From assembly GCF_001602525.1 (NCBI RefSeq), contig NZ_LSYT01000001.1:62001-126000 (forward strand): a stretch of DNA of 64,000 bases, read 5' to 3'. This DNA is from Flavobacterium chilense (GTDB lineage: Bacteria > Bacteroidota > Bacteroidia > Flavobacteriales > Flavobacteriaceae). Position numbers and translations under genes: made by a program. The notes beneath the pieces were generated by a model that saw only the letters and a program-made list of their open reading frames with translations, had not been told where the DNA came from and searched no databases. Shown here in pieces: positions 1-9,800 of this stretch (the first letter of the stretch is position 1; each line of letters starts with the position of its first letter).

Positions 1-1778
1 ACATATATGGTTACTGTAGCAACAGAAAAACCGCATGTTGCACCACCACCTTTTGTAATATATTGAAAAACATATGTTCCGGGAATAAGCCCGCTTACTT
101 GTGTATCTACAGCAAAACTATCGGTAATAGTAGCCGTATTAGGACCGTTAAGCTGACTCCAAAAATGCATTCCGTCATCTGTTGCAACTCCGGATAACAT
201 GGTAGTCGTATCACCACACGGCAAACTTACATCAGAACCAGCATTCGAAGGCGTTGGTGCTCCGGAAACCAGAATACTCAGAGTGTCAAATCCAAAATCA
301 CAATTGACAGGAAGTGAGCCGTTTTCGCTTCTGATAAATTCTACGTTATAATCTCCGGATGCTGTCAAGGTTAAGGTTAAAGTATTTCCAATATCCTGTA
401 GGGCAGTAGGAAAAGGACCTAACGGAGAACTTGCCGGACCGCTTACAATCCTGTATTGATTTGAGCCACTTCCTGTAACCGCCAGCGGAATAGTAAACAC
501 AGTCGCATTACAGCTTCCTACCATATCATTGCCATTATTGGCTACAATAGATCTTGTAGAGCCATTATACTGCACATTATAATCTTTAGTAAAAATACAG
601 CCTGTATTGTTATTGGTCAGTGTGTATCTAAATTTATAAGGACCTCCTGTACTGGATATATTTGTAACCAGAGTAGTCGAATTTGTTGGTGAAACAATTA
701 CAGCTCCCGGATCTCCTGAAATTTGTGTCCATTGCACTGTTTCTCCTGTGTACAAAGGCGTTTGAGCTACAAGTGTAACCTGATTGATATTGTTGTCACA
801 AAAGAATATGTTTTCATCACCTCCGGGCAATGTCGTTACATTTTGGGTTCCGGCAGGAACTGTAATCGTAACAAGATCATTTCCGGAAGCACAAGGTCCC
901 GTTACCGTCCATCTAAAAGTATATGTTCCCTGAACCAGATTCGAAACCTGAGTATTGTTTGAGTTTGGATTAGCAATAGTTGGCGTATTAGGACCGCTAA
1001 CAAAAGTCCATTGTCCGTTTTGTCCGTTTAGGTTACAACCTCCATAAGTACCGTTTAGATTGGTAGTTTGTGTGGTAGTATAACAATTACTTAAGGTTTG
1101 ATCCGGTCCCGCAGAAACTGGTTTAACTCCGCCATAATTGGTAACTGTAATTTGTGATGTTGTTCTGCATCGTTGTCCCGGTGCATATTCAGGACCTTCG
1201 ATTACCCATTGAAGTGTAGTGACGCCACAACTTGTTTGAGGCAATGTAATTGATGAGGTAGGCAGATTTGGAAAATTAATGACAACTCCCGCATTATTGG
1301 CCCCAACAATCTCCCAATAGGCTGTTTCGCCTGTATTTTTTGGTGTATTGGCCATAATGGTGAGCGTTCCCGTACTGTTAGGACAACTCGTGAGATTACT
1401 GCCCGCATTGGCAATTGTAATGGGTTTTACATTGACCACTTTATCCTGATACGTTGATACTCCGTCACCGCAAGTCGCACTATATCTAAAAATATAAGTA
1501 TTACCTCCGGTATAGCCGTCAACAGTTGTGGTTGGACTGTTTGGTGAATTTATAACGACTGCCGGCCCTGATATTTGTGTCCATAACACATTACCAATAA
1601 TAGGAGAAGGTACATTTCCGACCAGCGTTAACGCGTCTGTTTCGCATATAGTAACATTAAGTACACCTGCATTTACAGAGCAATTTTGCCCGTAGAGATT
1701 TATAGTACATGAAGTAACAATAAATAGAACTAAAATCAGTTTTTTGACATAGTTGCTAAAAAGTATAGATTGTTCCAT
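1..1778 (-). CDS. Large secreted repeat protein with Ig/PKD-like modules (C-terminus outside window)
   Basis: An uninterrupted reading frame of about 592 codons starts at ATG 1776-1778 and runs off the left edge, so only the N-terminal part is seen. Residues 1-31 form a signal peptide (hydrophobic LILVLFIV core, cleavage near NLYGQ). The rest is a series of roughly 85-100 residue beta-rich modules, each with a W-T-x-x-SGP segment, a T-x-V-x-x-L turn and a G-x-Y-x-F-R-Y/W-T strand, spaced by conserved Cys. This layout is typical of Bacteroidota Ig-like/PKD/SprB-like adhesins, many of which end in a gliding-motility or T9SS C-terminal domain; that end is not visible here. It is separated by about 600 bp from the glycosaminoglycan locus, so no functional link is implied. 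The function is probably surface adhesion, but no ligand can be assigned. Confidence 0.85.
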   Translation of the reverse strand, partial: MEQSILFSNYVKKLILVLFIVTSCTINLYGQNCSVNAGVLNVTICETDALTLVGNVPSPIIGNVLWTQISGPAVVINSPNSPTTTVDGYTGGNTYIFRYSATCGDGVSTYQDKVVNVKPITIANAGSNLTSCPNSTGTLTIMANTPKNTGETAYWEIVGANNAGVVINFPNLPTSSITLPQTSCGVTTLQWVIEGPEYAPGQRCRTTSQITVTNYGGVKPVSAGPDQTLSNCYTTTQTTNLNGTYGGCNLNGQNGQWTFVSGPNTPTIANPNSNNTQVSNLVQGTYTFRWTVTGPCASGNDLVTITVPAGTQNVTTLPGGDENIFFCDNNINQVTLVAQTPLYTGETVQWTQISGDPGAVIVSPTNSTTLVTNISSTGGPYKFRYTLTNNNTGCIFTKDYNVQYNGSTRSIVANNGNDMVGSCNATVFTIPLAVTGSGSNQYRIVSGPASSPLGPFPTALQDIGNTLTLTLTASGDYNVEFIRSENGSLPVNCDFGFDTLSILVSGAPTPSNAGSDVSLPCGDTTTMLSGVATDDGMHFWSQLNGPNTATITDSFAVDTQVSGLIPGTYVFQYITKGGGATCGFSVATVTIY

Positions 1779-2310
1779 AGGCTTTGAGGTTGCTTTGTGG
1801 GTACGAACAATTTATAAAACCACATTAAATTAGTAAATGATGTTTTTCAGAAAAGATGATTGTATTTGATTGGGAAGGGGATACTCAAATTTATGAAAAG
1901 TTAGCTTTGAGATGTGGTTCTATATGTTTCAAGTTATAATATGAAACAAGTTTTAAAGTGAGTTCAGTACAAAAAAATACAGATTTTTGAACAGAAAAAA
2001 GTAAAATAAACGATCAAAAAACAGCTGTTTTTGAGAGAGAATAATATAAGATTTTGTTAAATATAACAATCTGTATTGTAGTAATTTAACGATGAAAAAG
2101 ATTGTCAGTTCCCAGTTTTAAAGGAAGAAAGAAAAAACAGAACCAGAACGTTCACTTCTGGTGTTTTGAAAATAGAAACACTTATGAAATGATAAGAGTA
2201 AATTTTTGATTTTAAAATGTTGTTTCATTTTATAATTTGCAACCAATTTTTTTTTGAAATGTCATGAAAAATTATTATGTAGATGAAAAGTGTAATATCT
2301 CTTAAAAAAG
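1779..2310. other. AT-rich intergenic region
   Basis: About 530 bp between the start of the surface-protein gene and the terminator of the nagB gene. I see no convincing reading frame, RNA gene or strong hairpin. It should contain the promoter of the leftward surface-protein gene. A CAAATTTA string at 1886-1893 reads TAAATTTG on the minus strand, a possible -7 box, but no TTG lies at the expected distance. Confidence 0.5.
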
Positions 2311-2349
2311 TAAAAAAAGAGACCTTATGATATTCATAAGGTCTCTTTT
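2311..2349 (-). terminator. Rho-independent terminator after nagB
   Basis: A perfect 16-bp stem (2315-2330 pairing with 2334-2349) with a 3-nt loop. On the minus strand it is followed directly by a run of T, from the A-rich flank at 2311-2318. It lies about 35 nt past the nagB-like stop codon and closes the leftward locus. Confidence 0.9.
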
Positions 2350-2382
2350 ACAATAAATTTGATAAATTATTATAGAATTAGC

Positions 2383-4311
2383 TTAGTAATACCATCTTAC
2401 AAAAGCTTCCATTGCAGCGTAAGTTGCCAACCCTAACTGATGGTATAATTCAGCTGTTTCCCGGTTACGGTCTTCGGCTCTCTGCCAAAACTCTCTGGCA
2501 TCAGTTCCCTGAAAAACAACTCCGTCTTTTTGAGATTGATGTTTGAAAATTCCGTGACGTTTTGCCAATACCTGATCCGGACTCATTGGCACTGCCATTT
2601 CGACTTCATCAATTCCCCATTCCTGCCAGGCACCGCGGTACAACCATAACCAGCAATCATCCATAAATGATTTTGGTTTTAAGGCTTTTACAGCTTCAAA
2701 AACAGCATCCAGACATACTTTATGCGTTCCGTGCGGATCTGCTAAATCTCCTGCTGCATAAATTTGATGAGGTTTGATTTTTTCGATCAAATCCATTGTT
2801 AGTTGAATATCTTCCTGCCCCAGAGGTTTTTTCTCAATTGCTCCGGTTTCATAAAACGGAAGTTCCATAAAATGAATTTGCGCATCCGGCAAACCTACAA
2901 AATGACTGGTAGCACGCGCTTCTCCTTTTCGAATCAAACCTTTTAAATAACGAACTTCCGGAATATCAATTTCACTGGCTTTTTTGTTTTTTAAAAAGGC
3001 TGTTGCTTTTTTATAAATGTCTTCGGCTTCCGGACTTTTTATACCAAATTTATCGTTGTAATCGCATACGAAACTGGCAAATCGTAATGCTTCATCATCG
3101 GCAACGGCAATATTTCCAGAGGTTTGATACGCTACGTGAACTTCATGACCTTGTTGCTGCAAACGCATAAAAGTTCCTCCCATACTAATAATATCATCAT
3201 CAGGATGCGGACTAAAAATCAATACACGCTTTTTTGCAGGTTCTGCTCTTTCCGGACGATTGGTGTCATCAGAATTTGGTTTTCCGCCTGGCCAGCCTGT
3301 AATCGTATTTTGTAATTTATTGAATATTTTAATATTGATGTCGTAAGCGGGACCTGAATCTGCCAATAAATCACTCATTCCGTTTTCGATATAATCAGCA
3401 TCGGTAAGCATTAAAATAGGCTTTTTTAGATCTAATGCCAATCCTAAAACTGCTTTTCTGATTAATTTATCTGTCCAGATAATTTTCTCTACTAACCATG
3501 GTTTGTTAATTCTGGTAAGTTTTGAAGAAGCTTCTTTATCTAAAACAAAAACTGCATTGTTATGTTCCTGTAAAAACGATGCAGGAATTTGATTGGTGAC
3601 TTCACCTTCAACTGATTTTTTGATGATATTCGATTTTCCTTCGCCCCAAGCCATTAAAATAACCTGTTTGGCTTCCATAATTTTTTTAACACCAAGGGTA
3701 ATAGCGGTTCTTGGCGTATTGCTCAATCCCGAAAAATCACCGCTTGCCGCTACTCTTGTAATATGATCTAATGCTACTAAACGTGTTTTAGAGTTTTGTA
3801 ACGAACCTGATTCATTAAAACCGATGTGTCCGTTTCCTCCAATTCCCAGAATCTGTAAATCGATTCCGCCTAAAGCTTCAATTTTAGCTTCGTAATTATG
3901 GCAATAATCTGCAATGGCTTCTTTTGATAAAGTTCCGTCAGGAATATGATAATTTTCCGGTAAAATATCTACCTGATCTAACAACAGTTCTTTCATAAAC
4001 CGAACATAACTATTGATAGAATCCGGCTCCATTGGATAATATTCATCCAGATTAAAACTGATTACGTTTTTAAAACTCAAACCTTCTTCTTTATGTAAAC
4101 GAACCAATTCAGCATATAATCCTTTTGGTGAAGAACCGGTTGCCAAACCTAATATACAAGGTTTATTTTCTTTTTGTTTGGATTGAATTAAAGCTGCAAT
4201 TTCCTGCGCTACGGCTTTTGAAGCATCGCCAGAATTTTCGAAAACAACAGTATTGATGTTTTCGAATCGTTTCTCAAAACCTGTCGCTTTATCTATTTTA
4301 CTTTTTAACAT
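2383..4311 (-). CDS. nagB: Glucosamine-6-phosphate deaminase fused to a PIG-L/LmbE-type deacetylase domain
   Basis: 642 residues from ATG 4309-4311; an upstream GTG at 4411-4413 would add 34 residues with no family similarity. The N-terminal half (about residues 20-270) is a NagB-type deaminase, with GLATGSSPKGLY, NLDEYY and GIGGNGHIGFNE, which form the phosphosugar site and catalytic centre. It converts glucosamine-6-P to fructose-6-P and ammonia. The C-terminal part (about 390-620) is a PIG-L/LmbE fold with the zinc motif HPDDD after VLIFSP. This two-domain architecture is common in Bacteroidota; the second domain may remove an acyl group from an N-acylated sugar, but that is inference. Cytoplasmic, no signal peptide. 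It is the last gene of the leftward glycosaminoglycan locus and would handle the hexosamine released from heparan or chondroitin. Confidence 0.9.
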   Translation of the reverse strand: MLKSKIDKATGFEKRFENINTVVFENSGDASKAVAQEIAALIQSKQKENKPCILGLATGSSPKGLYAELVRLHKEEGLSFKNVISFNLDEYYPMEPDSINSYVRFMKELLLDQVDILPENYHIPDGTLSKEAIADYCHNYEAKIEALGGIDLQILGIGGNGHIGFNESGSLQNSKTRLVALDHITRVAASGDFSGLSNTPRTAITLGVKKIMEAKQVILMAWGEGKSNIIKKSVEGEVTNQIPASFLQEHNNAVFVLDKEASSKLTRINKPWLVEKIIWTDKLIRKAVLGLALDLKKPILMLTDADYIENGMSDLLADSGPAYDINIKIFNKLQNTITGWPGGKPNSDDTNRPERAEPAKKRVLIFSPHPDDDIISMGGTFMRLQQQGHEVHVAYQTSGNIAVADDEALRFASFVCDYNDKFGIKSPEAEDIYKKATAFLKNKKASEIDIPEVRYLKGLIRKGEARATSHFVGLPDAQIHFMELPFYETGAIEKKPLGQEDIQLTMDLIEKIKPHQIYAAGDLADPHGTHKVCLDAVFEAVKALKPKSFMDDCWLWLYRGAWQEWGIDEVEMAVPMSPDQVLAKRHGIFKHQSQKDGVVFQGTDAREFWQRAEDRNRETAELYHQLGLATYAAMEAFVRWYY

Positions 4312-4407
4312 TTTACTTTTATTTTTTAATATATCAATAGACCTTGAATATGTTTTATTTAAACACATAGATTGTGTGTTGATTTTAGATTCTATATGCT
4401 GATTTTT

Positions 4408-4443
4408 TTTCACGCAGATTTAGCAGATTTAGCAGATTTTTTT
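4408..4443. repeat. Short CGCAGATTT-type dispersed repeat
   Basis: TTCACGCAGATTT followed by AGCAGATTT repeated twice and a T run. The same TTTCACGCAGATTTT word occurs in the tandem array at 15183-15647, so this is a fragment of that dispersed family lying in the leader of the nagB-like gene. Confidence 0.6.
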
Positions 4444-4497
4444 TAAATCTTTTTAATTCTTTATTCCGATAACTATCAGGAGTGACTTTATTTTTAA

Positions 4498-4528
4498 AAA
4501 CATAGCTTAAAAACAGTAAGCTATGTTT
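4498..4528 (-). terminator. Hairpin downstream of the SDR gene
   Basis: A perfect 12-bp stem, AAACATAGCTTA (4498-4509) with TAAGCTATGTTT (4517-4528), about 70 nt past the SDR stop. The minus-strand flank is only weakly T-rich, so it may be an intercistronic processing or attenuation hairpin rather than a full terminator. Confidence 0.45.
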
Positions 4529-4530
4529 GT

Positions 4531-4590
4531 TTTAAATAAGTGAAACGCCTTTTGTTAAGCTGGAAAAACTATGTTTCTATGTGTTTAAAA
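4531..4590. repeat. Dispersed intergenic repeat, copy A
   Basis: Two modules, TTTAAATAAGTGAAACGCCTT and CTATGTTTCTATGTGTTTAAA, separated by about 15 bp. Near-identical modules occur at 56175-56233 in the same order, and at 16909-17014 with the first module inverted. Confidence 0.6.
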
Positions 4591-4594
4591 AGTA

Positions 4595-5386
4595 TTATTC
4601 GTTAGATGGTTTCCCTATAGTAGCCAGAATTCCACCGTCTACATATACCACATGTCCGTTTACAAAATCACTGGCTTTTGAGCTTAAAAATATAGCTGCA
4701 CCTTGCAAATCATCGGGATCTCCCCAACGTCCTGCAGGCGTTCTTCCCATAATAAATTCATTAAATGGATGTCCGTTTACACGAATAGGAGCGGTTTGAC
4801 TTGTTGCGAAATATCCCGGACCAATTCCGTTAGTCTGAATATTAAATTTAGCCCATTCAGTAGCCATATTTTTGGTCAGCATTTTTAGTCCGCCTTTTGC
4901 CGATGCGTACGCACTTACTGAATCCCTTCCTAATTCGCTCATCATCGAACACATGTTTATGATTTTTCCGCCTCCGCGTTCAATCATTCCTTTAGCCACA
5001 TTTTTAGAAACGATAAACGGACCTGTTAAATCTACTTTTATTACGGCTTCGAAATCTGCTACTTCCATTTCAATTATTGGAGTTCTTTTGATAATTCCGG
5101 CATTGTTGATTAAAATATCGATCGGACCTACTTCGGTTTCTATTTTGTTAATTGCAGCGATTACAGCAGCTTCATCGGTTACATCAAACAAGTATCCGTG
5201 TGCTTCGATTCCTTCAGCTTTGTATTCGGCGATAGCATTGTCTACCGCTTCCTGCGAAGAGTGGTCGTTTACTACAATTTTTGCACCTGCATGTCCCAGT
5301 CCTTTTGCCATTGCCATTCCCAGACCATGAACTCCTCCTGTAATGAGCGCTGTTTTTCCCGTTAAATCAAATAAGTTAATTGACAT
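4595..5386 (-). CDS. SDR oxidoreductase, gluconate 5-dehydrogenase / KduD-like
   Basis: 263 residues, classical short-chain dehydrogenase. TGGVHGLGMAMA is the glycine-rich NAD(P) loop (about residues 16-27), NNAG follows near residue 92, and the catalytic set is Ser near 147, YASAK near 160-164. The C-terminus carries GRWGDPDDLQGAAIFLSS and VDGGILATIG, as in bacterial gluconate 5-dehydrogenase and 2-deoxy-D-gluconate 3-dehydrogenase (KduD/IdnO) enzymes. In glycosaminoglycan loci such an SDR reduces the 4-deoxy-5-keto uronate released by GH88 on its way to 2-keto-3-deoxygluconate. No KduI isomerase is seen in the window. Cytoplasmic; preceded by the DUF4861 gene with a 64-bp gap, followed by nagB, so probably co-transcribed. 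The exact substrate is inferred from context. Confidence 0.85.
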   Translation of the reverse strand: MSINLFDLTGKTALITGGVHGLGMAMAKGLGHAGAKIVVNDHSSQEAVDNAIAEYKAEGIEAHGYLFDVTDEAAVIAAINKIETEVGPIDILINNAGIIKRTPIIEMEVADFEAVIKVDLTGPFIVSKNVAKGMIERGGGKIINMCSMMSELGRDSVSAYASAKGGLKMLTKNMATEWAKFNIQTNGIGPGYFATSQTAPIRVNGHPFNEFIMGRTPAGRWGDPDDLQGAAIFLSSKASDFVNGHVVYVDGGILATIGKPSNE

Positions 5387-5450
5387 TTTTTAAGTTTTTG
5401 GTTATTAGTAATCTTAATTTTTTAGGTATTGAAGTTGTTTATTATAAGTA

Positions 5451-6581
5451 CTATTTGATACTTATACTCAAAGGATTTTGAAGTTCCTGATTAAAATGAT
5501 CTAAATAATCCTGCCATTGTTTTGAGTTAGTAATCTGACCTGCTTTATCCCAGGCTGCACCACTATAATACACAATGGTTTCATTATTTTTTACGGCTGT
5601 TTTGGTTAATAACTGTTCTTTATCAACCCACATTTTATTTGCCGGAGTACTCAATATCGAACCCACGGCGGTAGTACCGTCTTTGTCAGAAGCAGGTTCC
5701 CAGTAGCCCATAATACCTTGTTGTTCGTTTAAGTACATTACGCCTGCTTTATCACGTCTGATGATTCCAACTACAACATCCAAAGGTTTTTTATCATCGA
5801 AAGTATAGACGTTTTCGATTCGGTTTAACTGAGAACCGGCGTCAAGCGAAATGATTTTTGTATTGGTCACTTTTATACCGCCGGCATTCCAGGAATCATA
5901 ACGCAATTGAAAAGTAGATCGAAGCGGACCATTGTCTAAAATTTTCCAATTATGATAATTTCCGGAATAACGAATGGTGTCTTTTACAAACGGAGCCATA
6001 TTTCCGGCACCTAACGTATAACCAACATGATAATAATCTAATCCGTCGCCATGATCGATATGATAATCGTTTCGTTTATAGCGGTCGTTTAGCACTAATT
6101 TATTGGTTCGTTTTACCCAAACATCATAACCGTAAGCGTCTCCTTCGGTTTTTTCCAATGCTTTTCCGTAAGCACGAAATGCGATTTTATCATTTTCCCA
6201 CGCAAAGTCATCCAGTCGTTCCGGCACATAACGTGCATAAGTTTTGGCAGTAAATATTTCAGGTTTCCCTTTTTGGACAGAAAGTACAAGAGACGATTTT
6301 GCTTTAACATCTACTTGCACCAAAAGATTCTGAATCGCCGGGTTACCACGATGTTCCAGTTGAAAAGGAACTTGTTTTTTGGTAATGCTGTTTATTACAA
6401 TAAAATTTGCTGTATCGATTTGTGGAAAGGAGGAAAGGACTGTTTTCCATTTTATGGCTATTACTGATTTTTTTCGGTTTACAATCGAATTATTCTGAAT
6501 GCTAATGGTTGCTTTTGTTTGTGCCAAGACGGTTAAAGGCAAAACGAATGCGAGTAAAAAGTGAAGTTTCATTAATTTCAT
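5451..6581 (-). CDS. DUF4861-family periplasmic protein
   Basis: 376 residues from ATG 6579-6581 (a second in-frame ATG lies 9 bp later). A longer GTG start at 6677 was rejected because it buries the signal peptide. Residues 1-21 look like a Sec signal ending in LTVLAQ. The mature part is beta-rich, with conserved HRGNPAIQNLLVQVD, DHGDGLDYYHVG and MGYWEPA segments; I recognise this as DUF4861, a family found in Bacteroidota polysaccharide loci for uronate-containing glycans. No biochemical role is secure; a sugar isomerase, epimerase or hydrolase in the periplasm would fit. It lies between the hybrid sensor and the KduD-like SDR, where other loci carry KduI, but the secretion signal argues against it being a simple KduI substitute. 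Confidence 0.75.
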   Translation of the reverse strand: MKLMKLHFLLAFVLPLTVLAQTKATISIQNNSIVNRKKSVIAIKWKTVLSSFPQIDTANFIVINSITKKQVPFQLEHRGNPAIQNLLVQVDVKAKSSLVLSVQKGKPEIFTAKTYARYVPERLDDFAWENDKIAFRAYGKALEKTEGDAYGYDVWVKRTNKLVLNDRYKRNDYHIDHGDGLDYYHVGYTLGAGNMAPFVKDTIRYSGNYHNWKILDNGPLRSTFQLRYDSWNAGGIKVTNTKIISLDAGSQLNRIENVYTFDDKKPLDVVVGIIRRDKAGVMYLNEQQGIMGYWEPASDKDGTTAVGSILSTPANKMWVDKEQLLTKTAVKNNETIVYYSGAAWDKAGQITNSKQWQDYLDHFNQELQNPLSISIK

Positions 6582-6811
6582 GAGTTGCAATAATTGTTGT
6601 TTTTTAATATAATTTTTATGGAAATCCATTCCAAAAAGACATAGTTGTGGCTTCTCGATTCCAAATGCATTTTGCACTTGTACGAGTTAAGGCTTTTCAG
6701 AATAAGAAATAAGGATCGTTTTTAGTCTCTTACAGACTCGGTTTTAAAAGATTTTTATTGAAATGAGTTGTTATTTTTCATTGTATGTAGTTTGTGTTGT
6801 TTTAAATTTTG

Positions 6812-9800
6812 TTATTCTTTCGGATCATCTGTTTTGGCTAAATACTCACTTGGCATACAACCGTAATGTTGCTTAAAGGCTGTAGAAAAATACGATGGCG
6901 AGTTAAAACCACACATATACGTGATTTGTGCAATCGTATAGCGCTTGCTTTGCATGAGTTCAACTGCTTTTTTAAATCGGATTCGTTTTATGAAATCCAT
7001 TGCAGATTCGCCAGTTATGGCCTTTAATTTCAAGTAAAGGTTTGATCGGCTCATACCGATTTCTTTGCTAAACTGATCTACCGAAAATTCAGAATCAGCC
7101 AGATGATCTTCGACAATTTGAATGGCTTGTTTTAGAAATTCTTCGTCCAGTGTATTAAAAGCAATATTCTCCGGAACCATTTCTTTGCCTACAGAATAGT
7201 ATTCTTTTAATCGATTACGGGAACGTAACAGGTTTGTAATTTTTGCTGCCAGTAACGGAGTCGAAAAGGGTTTGGTAATATAATCATCGGCACCCATTTC
7301 GAGCCCTTTTATTTGTTGGCTGGTTTCATTTCTTGCCGTTAAAAGCATCAGCGGAATATGAGAGGTATTGATGTTTTGTTTTACTTTTTTACAGAAATGC
7401 AAACCGTCGAGTTCCGGCATCATCACATCGCTGATGATCAGGTCAAACGGCTGAATTTCTAAAAGATCCAAAGCCATTTGACCATTATTAGCGGTTATAA
7501 CCTCATATATTTTACTGAAATAATCCTGCAGATAATCTAAAATCTCTTTATTATCGTCTACAATAAGCAGTTTAACAGGCTGATCTCTTTCGATGATTTG
7601 GTTTTCTTCTTCTGATGCCGCGTCTTCATCCAGTTCATTATCTGATATAATAGACAAGTCATACAATGAAGTTTCGATTTGCTGATCGTTTTTGTAAACT
7701 TGATCTGAAGTTGGAATCGTTACTGTAAAAGTACTTCCTTCTTCAGGAGTACTTTCGGCAGAAATTTCGCCATGATGCAATTCGACCAGACGTTTTGTAA
7801 AGGCGAGACCAACACCGGAACCCAAATTCATCTCGCGATTGTTTACCTGATAAAAACGGTCAAAAACTTTAGACAGATCTTCTTTGCTGATTCCAACTCC
7901 TGTATCAGCGACTTTTATTTGTACCGTTTCATTTTTTCTGATCAGTTCAACATGAATACTTTGACCAGTTTTGGTGTATTTAAAAGCATTAGATAAAAGA
8001 TTAAAAAGGATTTTCTCCATGGCATCTTTATCAAAATAAAACAAAAGTTGCGGCTCAGCAGTATGATAAGAATACTGGATACCATTTTTCTCTGAAAGCG
8101 GCTTGAATGATTCGAAAATTTCCTGTGTAAAATTTACAATATCTCCTTTGCCTACTTTAAGTTGTCGGGTTCCCATTTCGGTTTTTCTAAACTCAAAAAG
8201 CTGATCGACCAAATTATAAAGTCTTTTGGCATTGATGAACATTAATTCGTGTTTCTTTTTGGAAACTTTATCGGCAAACGGTATTTTTAATAATTCTTCT
8301 AAAGGTGCTAAAATCAGTGTTAAAGGCGTTCTTAATTCATGCGATACATTAGTAAAGAAATCCATTTTTACCTGATTGATATAACTTACCCTTTCTTTGT
8401 CTATACGTTCCAGTTTTAATTGCTGAACGGCTTTTATTCGTTCTTTTATAATCCTGAAACCAATGTATCCGGCTGTACCAATAATCGTTACTAATAACAA
8501 TGAAAACCAGATGGTTTTATACCAGGGCGGAAGAATTACAATCTTTAAATTTCTAATGGCACTCGTTTCACCATTTGGTCCAATTGCCTTGATCTGAAAG
8601 CTATATTTTCCGGCGGGTAAATTACTGTAACTTACCTTTAATTCATCTGTACGCTGCCAGTCTTTATCGATTCCTTCCAGTTTATAATAATAGTAAGTCC
8701 GGTTTGAAGAAATATAATTGAATGTATTAAAAAAGATACTGAACTGTTTGTATTCCGGTCCAATTTCTAATTCGTTTGCCTGATCAATATGCGCTTCTAA
8801 AATACCTGTTTCATCATCAACCGCTACTGTTTTATTTAAAACTTCTAATGCTGTAAAACTTAATTTTAGCGGAAGCGGCTGTTGTTTAATCATGGAAGGA
8901 TAGAAATACGAAATTCCTTTTATTCCGCCAAAAAGTAGCATACCATCCTGAGCCTTGCAGAAAGCATAATCATTAAATTGTTTGTTCTGTAAACCATCGC
9001 TTTCATCAAAAGTCTGAACAGAACCTTTATCCGGATTAAATTTGATTAAACCGCTGTTGGTTGAAATCCAAAGATTGGCATCATCATCGGGAATTATGCC
9101 GTAAATGGTTTGTTTTACGAAATCTTTTCCTGCTTTAAAACTAATAAAGGATTCCTGAGTTTCATTATACAATCGTAAACCTTCTCTGGTACCAATCCAA
9201 ATGCGGTGTTTTTGATCTTCGGTAATGCAATTTACAATATCATCGCTAAGTTTTCCGTGTCCGATGTTTCCAAACAAGAGCGTATCAGGATAAAAAAGCG
9301 TTACGCCGTTTGTAGTTCCAATCCAGATTCTGTGTTTGCTGTCTTCAAACAAAAATGTAATATCATCTGAGGTCAGCCTTTTTCCGGCTTTATCCAGATG
9401 AATGTGTGTAAACGTTTTGGTTTCCGGATGAAACTGATCTAATCCGGATCTTGTTCCTACCCAAATTCGGCCTTTGGAATCTTTTAATAAACTATAAACC
9501 AGATCTCCTGCAATCGTGTTTGGATTATTTTCGTCGTGGCGAAAACGCTGTACAGAACCGCTATTCTGATTTAGTAAATTTAGTCCGCCATTGTGTGTGC
9601 CAATCAATACATTACCGTTGTCATCAAATGCAATCGCCTTGATATTGTTAGAACTTAAACTGTTTGGATTGTTTTCGCTGTTGGAATAATAGGTAATCGT
9701 ATTGGCATTTTTATTCCAGTAATTTAAGCCTTTATCGTTGCTTCCTATCCAGAAATTACCTTTTGAATCTTGTTTGATAACTCCAATCACTTCATCATTT

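Noticed and set aside
4312..4413. Longer NagB start at a GTG codon
   Set aside because: The extra 34 residues are low-complexity, overlap the CGCAGATTT repeat and have no counterpart in the family; ATG at 4309-4311 gives the usual N-terminus.
4872..5330. 152-codon plus-strand frame opposite the SDR gene
   Set aside because: It is antisense to a well-supported SDR with all catalytic motifs; a shadow frame.
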